A stretch of DNA of 64,000 bases from Urbifossiella limnaea (lineage in GTDB: Bacteria; Planctomycetota; Planctomycetia; Gemmatales; Gemmataceae). The translations under genes were made by a program, and so were the position numbers. The stretch is taken from assembly GCF_007747215.1 (NCBI RefSeq), contig NZ_CP036273.1:2774322-2838321 (forward strand), given 5' to 3'. Shown piece after piece: positions 50,517 through 58,918 of the stretch; within the stretch, counting starts at the first letter, position 1, and each line of letters opens with the position of its first letter. A model generated the notes under the pieces. It was not told where the DNA came from. It ran no database searches and worked only from the letters and a program-made list of their open reading frames with translations.

Positions 50517-52586
50517 TTACTTCTTCGCCAGTTGCTCGCGAGCCACCTTCAGCACGTTTTCGACGCTGAACCCGAAGTGCTTCATCAGGTCCTTCAGCGG
50601 CGCCGACGCCCCGAACGACCGCATGGCGATGATCGCACCCGTCGGGCCGGCGTAGCGCTCCCACCCGAACGCCGCCGCCATCTCCACGCACACCCGGGCG
50701 GTCACCGCGGGCGGCAGGACGCTGTCGCGGTACGCCTGGTCCTGCTTCTCGAACAGCTCCCAACTCGGCAGGCTCACCACCCGAGCCTTCACGCCCTCGG
50801 CCGTCAGCTTCTCGTAGGCCTCGACCACCATCGACACCTCGCTGCCGGTCCCAATCAGGATCACGTCCGGCTTCCCTCCCGCGGCGTCGGCAAGTACATA
50901 CCCGCCCTTCTGGAGCCCGGCCGCGGGGGCGTACTTCGTGCGGTCGAGCGTCGGCAGCGCCTGCCGGGTCATCACCAGCGTGACCGGCTGGTGCTTCTGC
51001 TGGACGGTGTACCGGTACGCCTCGGCCACCTCGTTCGCGTCGCCGGGGCGGAGGACCACCATGTTCGGCATCGCCCGCAGGCTCGCCAGGTGCTCGATCG
51101 GCTGGTGGGTCGGGCCGTCTTCGCCGACCCCGATGCTGTCGTGGGTGAACACGTAGACGACCGGGATGTGCATCACGGCCCCGAGCCGCAGCGCCCCGCG
51201 GCCGTAGTCGCTGAAGATGAAGAACCCGGACCCGTAGGCCTTCAGGTTCGACAGCGCCAGGCCGTTCATGATGGCGCCCATGCCGTGCTCGCGGACACCG
51301 AAGTGGATGTTCCGCCCGGCCGGCGTCTTCGCCGTGAACACGCCGGCGCCCTCGAACTTCATGAACGTCTTCGTCGACGGGTTCAGGTCGGCCGACCCGC
51401 CGACGATCCACGGCACGTTCTTGGCGATGGCGTTGAGCACCTGCCCCGAACTCTCCCGCGTCGCCAGTCCCTTCGGGTCGGCCGGGAACACGGGGATGTC
51501 CTTGTCCCACCCGGCCGGCAGGTCGCGCTGCTCCAGCGTCTCGATCTGCGTCGCCAAGTCCGGGTGCTTCGCCTTGTAGTCGGCGAACAGCTTGTCCCAC
51601 GCAGCGCGGGCGGCGCCGCCGCGCTTGCCGATGCCGTCCTGGAAGCGGCCGTACACGCCGTCCGGCACCAGGAACGACGAGTCCTCGGGCCAGCCGTAGG
51701 CCTTCTTCGTCAGCTTGATCTCGTCGGGGCCGAGCGGCTCGCCGTGCGCCGCGTGCGTGTCGGCCTTGTGCGGGGAGCCGTAGCCGATCACCGTCTTCAG
51801 CACGATCAGCGTCGGCTTCGTGGCGCTGCTGTTGAACGTCTCCAGCGCCGCCGCCATGCCGGCGGTGTCGTTGCCGTCGTTGACGCGGAGAACGTCCCAG
51901 CCATACGCCTCGAACCGCTTCGCCACGTCCTCGCTGAACGCCAGGTGGGTGTGACCGTCGATGGTGATGCCGTTGTCGTCGTAGATGAGGCACAGGTTGT
52001 TGAGCTTCAGGTGCCCCGCCAGCGACGCGGCCTCGGACGCCACGCCTTCCATCATGCAGCCGTCGCCGCAGATGGCGTACACCTTGTGGTCGAACAGCTT
52101 CTCGAACCCCGGCCGGCCGTAGTACCCGGCCATCCACTTCTGGGCGATGGCCATGCCGACGGCGTTGCCGACGCCCTGACCCAGCGGCCCGGTCGTCGTC
52201 TCGATGCCGCTCGTGGCCTCCTGTTCGGGGTGGCCCGGGGTGCGGCTGCCGAACTGGCGGAACTGCTTCAGTTGCTCCATCGGCAGGCTCGGCGTGTCCT
52301 TCGGCTTGTTGTGCTCGTCGCGGTCCACGACCCCGGCCAGGTGGACCAGCGAGTACAGCAACATCGAGGCGTGGCCGTTCGACAGCACGAACCGGTCGCG
52401 GTTCGTCCAGTACGGGAACTTGGGGTCGTAGTTCAGGAACCGGTTCCACAACACGTAGGCGACGGGGGCGAGGCCCATCGGGGCGCCGGGGTGGCCGCTG
52501 TTGGCCTTTTGCACCGCGTCCATCGCCAGGGTGCGGATGGTGTTGACGCAGAGCCCGTCCAGGTTGTCGAACGCGGGCTGGGCCAT
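50517..52586 (-). CDS. tkt: Transketolase
   Basis: 689 residues, thiamine-diphosphate-dependent, interconverting sugar phosphates in the pentose phosphate pathway. The opening ANSGHPGAPMGLAPVAYVLW, the diphosphate-binding GDGCMMEGVASEA (the GDG...N-type motif) and the pyrimidine-domain IHFGVREHGMGAIMNGLA are characteristic. The C-terminal domain ends ...FGFSVENVLKVAREQLAKK. The length and all domains are normal. It depends on thiamine, whose pyrimidine is made by ThiC encoded at 1894-3771 (not linked by position). The start at 52586 (MAQPAFDNLDG) is typical. Repeat copy B lies 87 bp upstream, in the same direction. Confidence 0.97.
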   Translation of the reverse strand: MAQPAFDNLDGLCVNTIRTLAMDAVQKANSGHPGAPMGLAPVAYVLWNRFLNYDPKFPYWTNRDRFVLSNGHASMLLYSLVHLAGVVDRDEHNKPKDTPSLPMEQLKQFRQFGSRTPGHPEQEATSGIETTTGPLGQGVGNAVGMAIAQKWMAGYYGRPGFEKLFDHKVYAICGDGCMMEGVASEAASLAGHLKLNNLCLIYDDNGITIDGHTHLAFSEDVAKRFEAYGWDVLRVNDGNDTAGMAAALETFNSSATKPTLIVLKTVIGYGSPHKADTHAAHGEPLGPDEIKLTKKAYGWPEDSSFLVPDGVYGRFQDGIGKRGGAARAAWDKLFADYKAKHPDLATQIETLEQRDLPAGWDKDIPVFPADPKGLATRESSGQVLNAIAKNVPWIVGGSADLNPSTKTFMKFEGAGVFTAKTPAGRNIHFGVREHGMGAIMNGLALSNLKAYGSGFFIFSDYGRGALRLGAVMHIPVVYVFTHDSIGVGEDGPTHQPIEHLASLRAMPNMVVLRPGDANEVAEAYRYTVQQKHQPVTLVMTRQALPTLDRTKYAPAAGLQKGGYVLADAAGGKPDVILIGTGSEVSMVVEAYEKLTAEGVKARVVSLPSWELFEKQDQAYRDSVLPPAVTARVCVEMAAAFGWERYAGPTGAIIAMRSFGASAPLKDLMKHFGFSVENVLKVAREQLAKK

Positions 52587-52672
52587 GACTGCCTCGGGGT
52601 GGGAATCGGGGTCGGTGCCAGCTTACGAGTCGCGGCGCGGCGTGTCAGCGGGAACGACGGTCTGGCCGGCCT

Positions 52673-52738
52673 CATTGTGTGTCACCGACCCCCCCGGGGG
52701 GTCGAGGCACGCATTGAGTCTATGCCACAAAAGAACGT
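52673..52738 (-). repeat. 66-bp dispersed repeat, copy B
   Basis: On the minus strand it is nearly identical to 45354-45419, ending in the same CACACAATG word, with the CCCCCCGGGGGGG core. It lies upstream of tkt in the same direction as that gene, as copy A does relative to the haem c/WD40 gene. Confidence 0.85.
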
Positions 52739-52813
52739 TGGGGTGGCGCGACAGGCCGTCGCTGGCGAAGCCGCCGGCCCGTCGCCGGTTGCAACCGAAA
52801 CGGTAACGGTCGG

Positions 52814-54592
52814 TCAACGGTTCAGTGCCCAAACGCGGACCGTGCCGTCGTCGCCCCCCGACAGCACGGCGTTGCCGTCCGGCGTGAAGGCGACCGTCAG
52901 CACGTTGCCGACGTGGCCCGTGAACCGCGCGAGTTCCTTCTTCGCCCGCAAGTCCCAGACGCGGACCGTGCCGTCGTGCCCGGCCGACGCGGCGCGGTCG
53001 CCGTCGGGCGCGGGACTCACGCACGACACCGCGTCCGTGTGGCCCACCAGCCGGAACAGCTCGGCGCCGGTGAACGTGTCCCACACCCGCACCAGCCCGT
53101 CGGCGCCGGCCGACAGCACCCGCCAGCCGTCGGGGCTGAACGCGACGCTCGACAGGATCGTGTTCTTCAGCGCGAACGTCCGCAGCAGCCGGCCGGTGGG
53201 CACGTCCCACAACTTCACCGCGCGGTCGAGCCCGCCGGAGAGGGCGAGCTTGCCGTCGGCCGCGAACGCCACCCCGACCACCCAGTCGGCGTGCCCCGGC
53301 AGCACCTTCAGCGCCTTGCCGGTGGCCACGTCGAACAGCCGCAGCTTGCCGTCGTAGAGGGCGCCGCACAGGGCCGTCGTGCCGTCGGGGGCGAAGGCGG
53401 CGCTGCGGTTCGTCTGGCGGTCGAACGTCTTCAGCTCGATGCCGGCGTCGGCGTCCCACAGGCGCACCGTCTGGTCGAGGCTGCTGGACAGCACCCTCCG
53501 CCCGTCCGGCCCGAACGCCAGGCAGCAGACGCGGTCCCGGTGCCCGGCCATGACGCGCAGCTCGCGCCGCGCGACGAGGTCCCATACGACGATGCCGCGG
53601 TCGGCGCCGCCGGACACGGCGCGGGTGCCGTCGGGCGAGATCGCCAGGCAGGCCACGGCACCAGTGTGGACTTGCAGCACTGTGGGCAGCGGGCAGTGGG
53701 CGGCGGGCTGTGAAGGCAGCACCGGCGTCGCCGGCTCGGGGTGGGCCTGCCCACCGCCCACCGCCCACTGCCCGCCGCCGCTCGCCAGAGCGGCCACCAG
53801 CGCCCGAACCTCCGCCCGCGTCGTCAGGGCCGTGTCCGTCAGTTCGCCGAGCCGCGCCTCGAGCCGCTCGACGTACCGCGCCATCAGCGCCGCCAGCTGG
53901 GCGGCGCCGTCCTCCTGGGCCTTGCCGAGCCGTTCGAGCTGCGCGAACGCCAGCCCCTGGAACAGCTTCGGGTCGTCCTCCACGGAGCGGCGGAAGTAGT
54001 AGCGCACGGCCACCGCAAGCAGCGGAGCCGCGGTCGGGTCGGACGGCGGCCGCAGCGCCACGAGCGACGCCAGCGACGGGAATCCTTCGGCGTGCAGGTC
54101 GGCGGCGAGGGCGTCGGCCACGCCCCACTGCGCGGCCAGGAGTGCGGTCGGTTCGTCGAAGCGGGTGAGGGTGCCGAGCCCGTCGGCGAGGGCGACGGGG
54201 TCGGCGTCGCCGGCGAGGAGGCCGGCGGCCCTCGCCGCCGTCAGCTCGGTGCGGCAGCGCGGCACGAACGTCGGGTCGGCGGTCGCCCGGCCGTCGGTCT
54301 GCGCGGCGAGCACGAACAGCCGGAGCTGCTCGCGGAACGCGCGGTCCTCGGCACGGTCGGCCACGGCCAGTGCCGAGTCGCCGGCGAGGGCTCGGTCGAG
54401 CGTTGCCCACGCGCGGTCGGCAGCGTCGCGGAGTGCGTCGGCGACGCGAAGGCTTTGGTCGCTGAGGCGGTCGGACAGGAAGCGGGCGACGGCCGAGGCG
54501 CTTTCGGCGGCGACGGCGACGCCCGTGGCGCGGCACACGCCGCCGACCAGCGGCGCGAGCGCGAACACGGAGAGACGGGCCAGGACACGCAC
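52814..54592 (-). CDS. Secreted or anchored WD40 protein with an in-frame hairpin insert
   Basis: 592 residues. The N-terminus MRVLARLSVFALAPLVGGVC is a signal peptide or anchor. Residues about 30-260 are helical and Ala-rich with no recognised family. Residues about 273-301 are encoded by a 20-bp inverted repeat (see 53689-53775) and are low-complexity (VGGGQ, PVLPSQPAAHCPLP). From about 303 onward come WD40 repeats: VACLAISPDGTRAVSGG, CCLAFGPDGRRVLSS, VGVAFAADGKLALSGG, SVAFSPDGWRVLSAG and LTVAFTPDGNAVLSGG. Function is unknown; the propeller is expected to bind a partner. It is divergent from the HU gene. Confidence 0.85.
   Translation of the reverse strand: MRVLARLSVFALAPLVGGVCRATGVAVAAESASAVARFLSDRLSDQSLRVADALRDAADRAWATLDRALAGDSALAVADRAEDRAFREQLRLFVLAAQTDGRATADPTFVPRCRTELTAARAAGLLAGDADPVALADGLGTLTRFDEPTALLAAQWGVADALAADLHAEGFPSLASLVALRPPSDPTAAPLLAVAVRYYFRRSVEDDPKLFQGLAFAQLERLGKAQEDGAAQLAALMARYVERLEARLGELTDTALTTRAEVRALVAALASGGGQWAVGGGQAHPEPATPVLPSQPAAHCPLPTVLQVHTGAVACLAISPDGTRAVSGGADRGIVVWDLVARRELRVMAGHRDRVCCLAFGPDGRRVLSSSLDQTVRLWDADAGIELKTFDRQTNRSAAFAPDGTTALCGALYDGKLRLFDVATGKALKVLPGHADWVVGVAFAADGKLALSGGLDRAVKLWDVPTGRLLRTFALKNTILSSVAFSPDGWRVLSAGADGLVRVWDTFTGAELFRLVGHTDAVSCVSPAPDGDRAASAGHDGTVRVWDLRAKKELARFTGHVGNVLTVAFTPDGNAVLSGGDDGTVRVWALNR
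53689..53775. repeat. Inverted repeat inside the WD40 coding sequence
   Basis: Arms 53689-53708 and 53756-53775 (gcgggcagtgggcggcgggc and its complement with one mismatch) with 47 bp between. It lies within the open frame of the WD40 gene and is translated in frame. The word GGGCAGTGGGCGG resembles intergenic repeat words. Confidence 0.85.
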
Positions 54593-54846
54593 GACGGCCT
54601 CCCGGAAACGGGAATGATGGGGATGAAGCCCGACGCCCGCGGCCGGTTTGGAATGGAGGATGACGCCGGCGCAGCGGTTCGTCGGTCACCCGATCGTACC
54701 GCGCCACGGCAGGGAGCGGCAGGGGTGAATGCCCCGGCCGGCCGTCCCCGGGTCAGCGTACCACGGGGTGCGATTCCAGCGGTCAACGGGTCGTGTGTGG
54801 GGTCGTGAGCTCACAGGACGGACGCGGAAACTCCGGAAAACGGCGG

Positions 54847-54880
54847 TTTCGCGGAAAAGACCGGCATTATTTCGCGGAAA
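54847..54880 (+). promoter_or_regulatory. Two direct TTTCGCGGAAA repeats upstream of the HU promoter
   Basis: Copies at 54847-54857 and 54870-54880 are identical near-palindromes, 23 bp apart (about two helical turns), ending 14 bp before the -35 box. A possible operator. Confidence 0.5.
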
Positions 54881-54894
54881 TCCCGGCGTGTCCG

Positions 54895-54923
54895 TTGACA
54901 CCCCCCGACGGAACCCTTAGTTT
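54895..54923 (+). promoter_or_regulatory. Sigma70-type promoter of the HU/IHF gene
   Basis: Perfect -35 TTGACA (54895-54900), 17-bp spacer, -10 TAGTTT (54918-54923), 46 bp before the ATG at 54970. The -35 and spacing are ideal; the -10 is only 3/6. Confidence 0.55.
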
Positions 54924-54969
54924 TCAGGCAGTTTCGAGTTCTGATTCCCCTCAGACCGGAGAACACGTC

Positions 54970-55293
54970 ATGGCGAAGGCTGCGAAGAAGGCGCTCACGA
55001 AGTCCGCGTTCCTGGCCGAGGTGGCCGAGAAGACCGAGCTGAGCAAGAAGCAGATCGACGCGGTCATGACCGCGATCGTCGAACTGGTGCAGCGGGAGTT
55101 GAGCGGCAAGGGCCCGGGCAAGCTGGTCATCCCCGGCCTGGCCCGCATCAGCGCCACCAAGGTGAAGGCCGTGAAGGGCGGCGTCGAGAAGAAGAACCCG
55201 CTCACGGGCGGCACCTACATCACCAAGGACAAGCCGGCCTACAACAAGGTCCGGCTCAGCCCGATCAAGGCGCTCAAGGAATCGCTGAAGTAA
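54970..55293 (+). CDS. HU/IHF-family DNA-binding protein
   Basis: 107 residues of the bacterial histone-like family that bends DNA and compacts the chromosome. A basic N-terminal tail (MAKAAKKALTKSAFLAEV) precedes the dimer helices (LSKKQIDAVMTAIVELVQREL). The arm segment, normally tipped by a Pro, appears as KNPLTGGTYITKDKPAYNKVRLSPIKALKESLK. The extra N-terminal Lys/Ala tail is seen in some planctomycete and actinobacterial HU proteins. It has its own promoter-like sequence with two upstream direct repeats, and a strong terminator hairpin at 55313-55361. Confidence 0.92.
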   Translation: MAKAAKKALTKSAFLAEVAEKTELSKKQIDAVMTAIVELVQRELSGKGPGKLVIPGLARISATKVKAVKGGVEKKNPLTGGTYITKDKPAYNKVRLSPIKALKESLK

Positions 55294-55312
55294 CGTGTGT
55301 CGAGGTGATTCC

Positions 55313-55361
55313 CGAGCCGGCCCCGGGGGAAGCGCCAGGCGCTCCCCCCGGGGCCGGCTCG
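55313..55361. terminator. Strong bidirectional hairpin between HU and a DUF2007-like gene
   Basis: Perfect 17-bp stem CGAGCCGGCCCCGGGGG / CCCCCGGGGCCGGCTCG with a loop containing the smaller stem AGCGC/GCGCT. It lies between the plus-strand HU stop (55291-55293) and the minus-strand stop (55366-55368). Confidence 0.75.
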
Positions 55362-55365
55362 GTCG

Positions 55366-55626
55366 TTACTCGCCGACGAGTCCCTCCTCCGTCGTCGTGC
55401 CGCGCTCGGCCTCCATCCGCCGGATCAGCGCCGCGGCACGGTCTGCGTCGGCCCGGTGAACCCACAGCTCCACCGAGCCCTGGATCGCGGTGCCGAAGCT
55501 CGCCTCCAAACTCTCGCCGAGCACCCTCGCGTCGATCCCCTCGGCGACCAGTTCGTTGCGGTACAGTTCGGTCGTCACGTGGTCGGCCTGGGCCACCTTC
55601 ACAACGTCGGTCGGGTCGTGTGCCAC
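55366..55626 (-). CDS. DUF2007-like small signalling protein
   Basis: 86 residues, GTG start with an AGGAGG Shine-Dalgarno sequence 6 nt upstream. The sequence DVVKVAQADHVTTELYRNELVAEGIDARVLGES ... GSVELWVHRADADRAAALIRRM matches DUF2007, a family of small putative signal-transducing or ligand-binding proteins. No partner is obvious. There is no membrane segment. It is convergent with the HU gene and divergent from the polytopic membrane protein gene (200 bp upstream), where a TATATT box (55764-55769) faces the other way. Confidence 0.8.
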   Translation of the reverse strand: MAHDPTDVVKVAQADHVTTELYRNELVAEGIDARVLGESLEASFGTAIQGSVELWVHRADADRAAALIRRMEAERGTTTEEGLVGE

Positions 55627-55825
55627 GGGTGTCCTCCTGGGCGACGGCATGCCAGCACCGCAAACCCCGTTCCGCCCCCGCGCGACGTAGACACACGCCG
55701 TGCGGTTGCGACTGGGAGCCGCCGCGTTCCGGCGCCGTCGGTGGCCGGTCCGTGGGGGGTGGGTATATTGTACCCCCGACCCGCGCGGCCCCGTCCGGCC
55801 GCAGCCCACCGACTGAGGAACCAGC

Positions 55826-57583
55826 ATGGCAGACGGGCCCAACGCCGCACCCGGATTCAGCTTCCGGGCCGCGTTCCCGTGGATGAGCATCTTCCGCTGC
55901 TTCCAGGTCGCACTCGACCCGCGGAAGTTGCTGGTCGCCGCCGCCGGCATCCTGGTCATGTCGATCGGCTGGTGGGTGCTGTCGGCGCTCTTCTACTACA
56001 AGGCGCCCGACCGCAGTGCCCCGGAGTACAGCAACGGCACCATCTCCAAGGAGAAGGAGGGGCAGAAGAAGCCCGGCACCGACGCCTCGTACACCGAGGC
56101 CGACTTCACCGACATCGGCAACAAGCGGTTCGCCGCCGACTTCGAGAAGTGGCGGGTCATGGCCGACCTCGCCGGCCCCGCCGACGAGGTGGACCCGGCC
56201 ACGAAGCGGCCGATCCCCGTCGGCCGGTTCCGCGCCGCCCCGTGGGACGAGTACCGCGGCCCGAACCCGTTCCTGTTCGCCACCAACGCGCTCGCCGGCG
56301 GCGCCACCGAGCGCGCCGACGCCTTCGGCCGCTTCATCAGCGGCTCCATCCCCGTGCTGGTCGAGCCGCTGGTAAAACTGCTCGTGCCGGTGGCGAAGAT
56401 GGTGTCGCCGGGCGTCGGGGCGCAGACGCGCGTCTACCTGTTCTTCCTGATCCTGTGGAACGTGGCGGTGTGGGCATTTTTCGGCGGCGTCATCACCCGG
56501 CTGGCGGCGGTGAGCCTGTCCGGCCGCGGGCCGGTCACGCTGAAGCAGGCCGTGCAGTTCGTCTGCACCCGGTACGTGAACTACGTCCTCTCGCCGATGG
56601 TGCCGCTGGCCATCATCGCCGTCGTGATCGTCGGGCTGTTCGTCTACGGCACGATCGCCCTGATCCCGCTCGTCGGCGACATCCTGCTGCTCGGCCTCCT
56701 GCTGCCGCTGGTGCTGCTGGCCGGCGTCATCATGGCCATCTTCCTGGTCGGCCTCGTCGGCTACCCGCTGATGTACCCGACGCTGTCGGTCGAGGGCGAC
56801 AGTTCCGACACGTTCGACGCCCTGAGCCGGTCGGTGAACTACGTCTACCAGTCGCCGTGGCACTACCTCTGGTACTGGTTCGTGGCCGTGCTGTACGGCG
56901 CGATCGTGACGTTCTTCGTGCTGTTCTTCACGTCGCTGGCCGTGTACGTGGGGAAGTGGGCGGTCGGGCTGCCGGCGAGCACGATGGCGGAGAGCCGCAA
57001 GCCCGAGTACCTGTTCATCTACGCCCCCGAGTCGTTCGGGTGGAAGGAGCTGTTCCTGCAGGGGAGCCCCTACGAGGTGACGCACAGCACTGCGGTGAGC
57101 CCGGCGGGCCGCGTGGTGGACGTGTACTCGAAGAAGGACCCGGCCGAGTACGACCGCAACCGCGCGGAGTTCTACTGGTTCAACACGTTCGGGGCCGGGC
57201 TGGTTGGGTTCTGGCTGGGGCTGGCGTTCCTGATGATGCTCGGGTTCAGCTACAGCTTCTTCTGGACGGCCGCGACGGCGGTGTACTTCCTGATGCGGAA
57301 GAAGGTGGACGAGGCGGAGCCGGACGAGGTGTTCCTGGAGGACGACGAGCCGCAGGTGCCGCCGGCCCCGCCGAAGCCGCCCGAGGCGCCGGCGGTCGCG
57401 TCGGGCCCGGTGGGCGGCACGCCGCTGACGGTCATCACCGCGCCGACGGTTCCGCCCGCGCCGGTGGTGCCCCCGCCGCCTGTGGTCGTGAGCCCGCCGC
57501 CGGTCGTTTCGCCCCCGCCGCCGGTCGTCTCGCCCCCGCCGCCGGCCGAGGCGCCGAAGCCGGACGACAAGCCGATCGTGTGA
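55826..57583 (+). CDS. Polytopic membrane protein with Pro-rich tail, function unknown
   Basis: 585 residues. Membrane helices: one near residue 33-55, then a large extracytoplasmic loop (about 65-170), and five or more helices from about 200 to 480 (VYLFFLILWNVAVWAFFGGVI, MVPLAIIAVVIVGLFVYGTIALI, LLLPLVLLAGVIMAIFLVGLV and others). The C-terminal ~95 residues are Pro/Val-rich and disordered (repeats of VVSPPPP). I recall similar long planctomycete membrane proteins but no activity. The start at 55826 is preceded by agcATG after gaggaa. A TATATT box at 55764 may be its -10. A terminator-like hairpin follows at 57600-57627. Confidence 0.75.
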   Translation: MADGPNAAPGFSFRAAFPWMSIFRCFQVALDPRKLLVAAAGILVMSIGWWVLSALFYYKAPDRSAPEYSNGTISKEKEGQKKPGTDASYTEADFTDIGNKRFAADFEKWRVMADLAGPADEVDPATKRPIPVGRFRAAPWDEYRGPNPFLFATNALAGGATERADAFGRFISGSIPVLVEPLVKLLVPVAKMVSPGVGAQTRVYLFFLILWNVAVWAFFGGVITRLAAVSLSGRGPVTLKQAVQFVCTRYVNYVLSPMVPLAIIAVVIVGLFVYGTIALIPLVGDILLLGLLLPLVLLAGVIMAIFLVGLVGYPLMYPTLSVEGDSSDTFDALSRSVNYVYQSPWHYLWYWFVAVLYGAIVTFFVLFFTSLAVYVGKWAVGLPASTMAESRKPEYLFIYAPESFGWKELFLQGSPYEVTHSTAVSPAGRVVDVYSKKDPAEYDRNRAEFYWFNTFGAGLVGFWLGLAFLMMLGFSYSFFWTAATAVYFLMRKKVDEAEPDEVFLEDDEPQVPPAPPKPPEAPAVASGPVGGTPLTVITAPTVPPAPVVPPPPVVVSPPPVVSPPPPVVSPPPPAEAPKPDDKPIV

Positions 57584-57599
57584 CCGGGTGACGTGTACG

Positions 57600-57627
57600 A
57601 AGCCCACCCGTTGCGACGGGTGGGCTT
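57600..57627 (+). terminator. Hairpin after the polytopic membrane protein gene
   Basis: Perfect 12-bp stem AAGCCCACCCGT / ACGGGTGGGCTT, loop tgcg, followed by tcttgttg, so it is close to an intrinsic terminator. It shares AAGCCCACCCG with 50480-50507. Confidence 0.7.
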
Positions 57628-57654
57628 TCTTGTTGCCGCTTCACGGACGAACCC

Positions 57655-58629
57655 ATGCCCCGCCCGGTGTTGCTGTTCAGCGGCCCGTGGGCCGACGTGC
57701 CGCTCGACGCCCTCGCCGGCAAGGCCGCCGCCTGGGGCTACGACGGCTTCGAGCTGTGCTGCTGGGGCGACCACCTCGAAGTGCAGCGCGCCCTCTCCGA
57801 CGACACCTACGGCCCCGCCCGCCTCGACCTGCTGGCCCGCAGCGACCTCCAAGTGCCGGTCGTCGCCAACCACAAGGTCGGGCAGGCCGTCTGCGACCCG
57901 ATCGACAAGCGGCACCAGGGCCTGCTCCCCGACTACGTCTGGGGCGACGGCCGGCCCGAGGGCGTGCGGCAGCGCGCCACGGAGGAGATGACGGCGACGT
58001 TCCGCCTCGCCGAGCGACTCGGGGCGGGCGTCGTGAGCGGCTTCACCGGCTCACCGATCTGGGGCTACGTCGCCGGCTACCCCGCGCCACGACCGGACGT
58101 CATCGCGGACGCGCTGAAGGAGTTCGCCGCGGCGTGGCACCCGATCCTCGACGCCGCCCGCGACTGCGGCGTCCGCTTCGCGTGCGAGGTTCACCCCGGG
58201 CAGCTGGCGTTCGACCTGTACTCGGCGGAAGTGGTGCTCGACGCCCTCGGCGGCCGCGAGGAGTTCGGCTTCCTGTTCGACCCGAGCCACCTCCACTGGC
58301 AGGGCGTGGACCCGGCCGCGTTTCTGCGGCGGTTTCCCGATAGAATCTACCACGTCCACGTGAAGGACGCCCAGCTGACGCTCGACGGCCGGGCCGGGCT
58401 GTTGGCCGGGTACTGGCCGAGCGGCGACCCGCGGGCCGGCTGGCAGTTCCGCTCGCCGGGCCACGGCGGCATCGACTGGCCGGGCCTGGTGCGCGTCCTC
58501 AACGAGATCGGCTACGACGGCCCGCTCGCCGTGGACTGGCACGACCCCGGCATGGACCGCGAGTACGGCGCCGCCGACGCCTGCCGGTTCGTGAAGGCCA
58601 TCGACGTACCCGCGCCGGCGCGGAGGTAA
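57655..58629 (+). CDS. Sugar phosphate isomerase/epimerase (TIM barrel)
   Basis: 324 residues of the xylose-isomerase-like TIM-barrel family. Metal-binding segments are [13 protein letters not shown] (Glu), [12 protein letters not shown] (Asp, His), [10 protein letters not shown] (His) and [10 protein letters not shown], plus DWHDPGMDR near the end. Such enzymes isomerise or epimerise sugar phosphates or inositols; the sugar is not determined. There is no export signal. Its stop codon is 2 bp before the GTG start of the small downstream gene, so they are almost certainly one operon with pabA/trpG. Confidence 0.88.
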   Translation: MPRPVLLFSGPWADVPLDALAGKAAAWGYDGFELCCWGDHLEVQRALSDDTYGPARLDLLARSDLQVPVVANHKVGQAVCDPIDKRHQGLLPDYVWGDGRPEGVRQRATEEMTATFRLAERLGAGVVSGFTGSPIWGYVAGYPAPRPDVIADALKEFAAAWHPILDAARDCGVRFACEVHPGQLAFDLYSAEVVLDALGGREEFGFLFDPSHLHWQGVDPAAFLRRFPDRIYHVHVKDAQLTLDGRAGLLAGYWPSGDPRAGWQFRSPGHGGIDWPGLVRVLNEIGYDGPLAVDWHDPGMDREYGAADACRFVKAIDVPAPARR

Positions 58630-58631
58630 CG

Positions 58632-58913
58632 GTGAAGTTCCCGAGCTTCGACGACGCCGAGGCGCTGAAGGCCGAGTGGACGGACAAGTACGTCCGCGTC
58701 CGGGAGGGGGTGCCCGAGTACACCCGCTTCGCCGGCATGGTCGGCCGCGTGGTGACGGTGAACTACGGCGGCCGGGCGCTGGTCGACTTCGCCGACGGGG
58801 CGTGGTACGACATCCCGGCCACGGCCGCGTTCCTGGAAGTCGTGACCGCTGCCGACGTGAAGTTTGACGCCACCGCGAACAGCGCCCAGAAGCTCCCCAC
58901 CCGCCAATCCTGA
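58632..58913 (+). CDS. Small SH3/KOW-like protein, function unknown
   Basis: 93 residues, GTG start 2 bp after the isomerase stop. The core KYVRVREGVPEYTRFAGMVGRVVTVNYGGRALVDFADGAWYDIP is compact and beta-rich with a 'G-x-V-v-x-v-n-y-g-G' pattern, which resembles a KOW or SH3-like barrel. There is no enzyme motif. It is followed 5 bp later by pabA/trpG, so the three genes form an operon. It may regulate or bind one of the two enzymes, but this is a guess from position only. Confidence 0.7.
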   Translation: MKFPSFDDAEALKAEWTDKYVRVREGVPEYTRFAGMVGRVVTVNYGGRALVDFADGAWYDIPATAAFLEVVTAADVKFDATANSAQKLPTRQS

Positions 58914-58918
58914 CGCCG

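Noticed and set aside
58338-58346. GATAGAATC resembling the -10 box
   Set aside because: It lies inside the sugar isomerase coding sequence with no start downstream.
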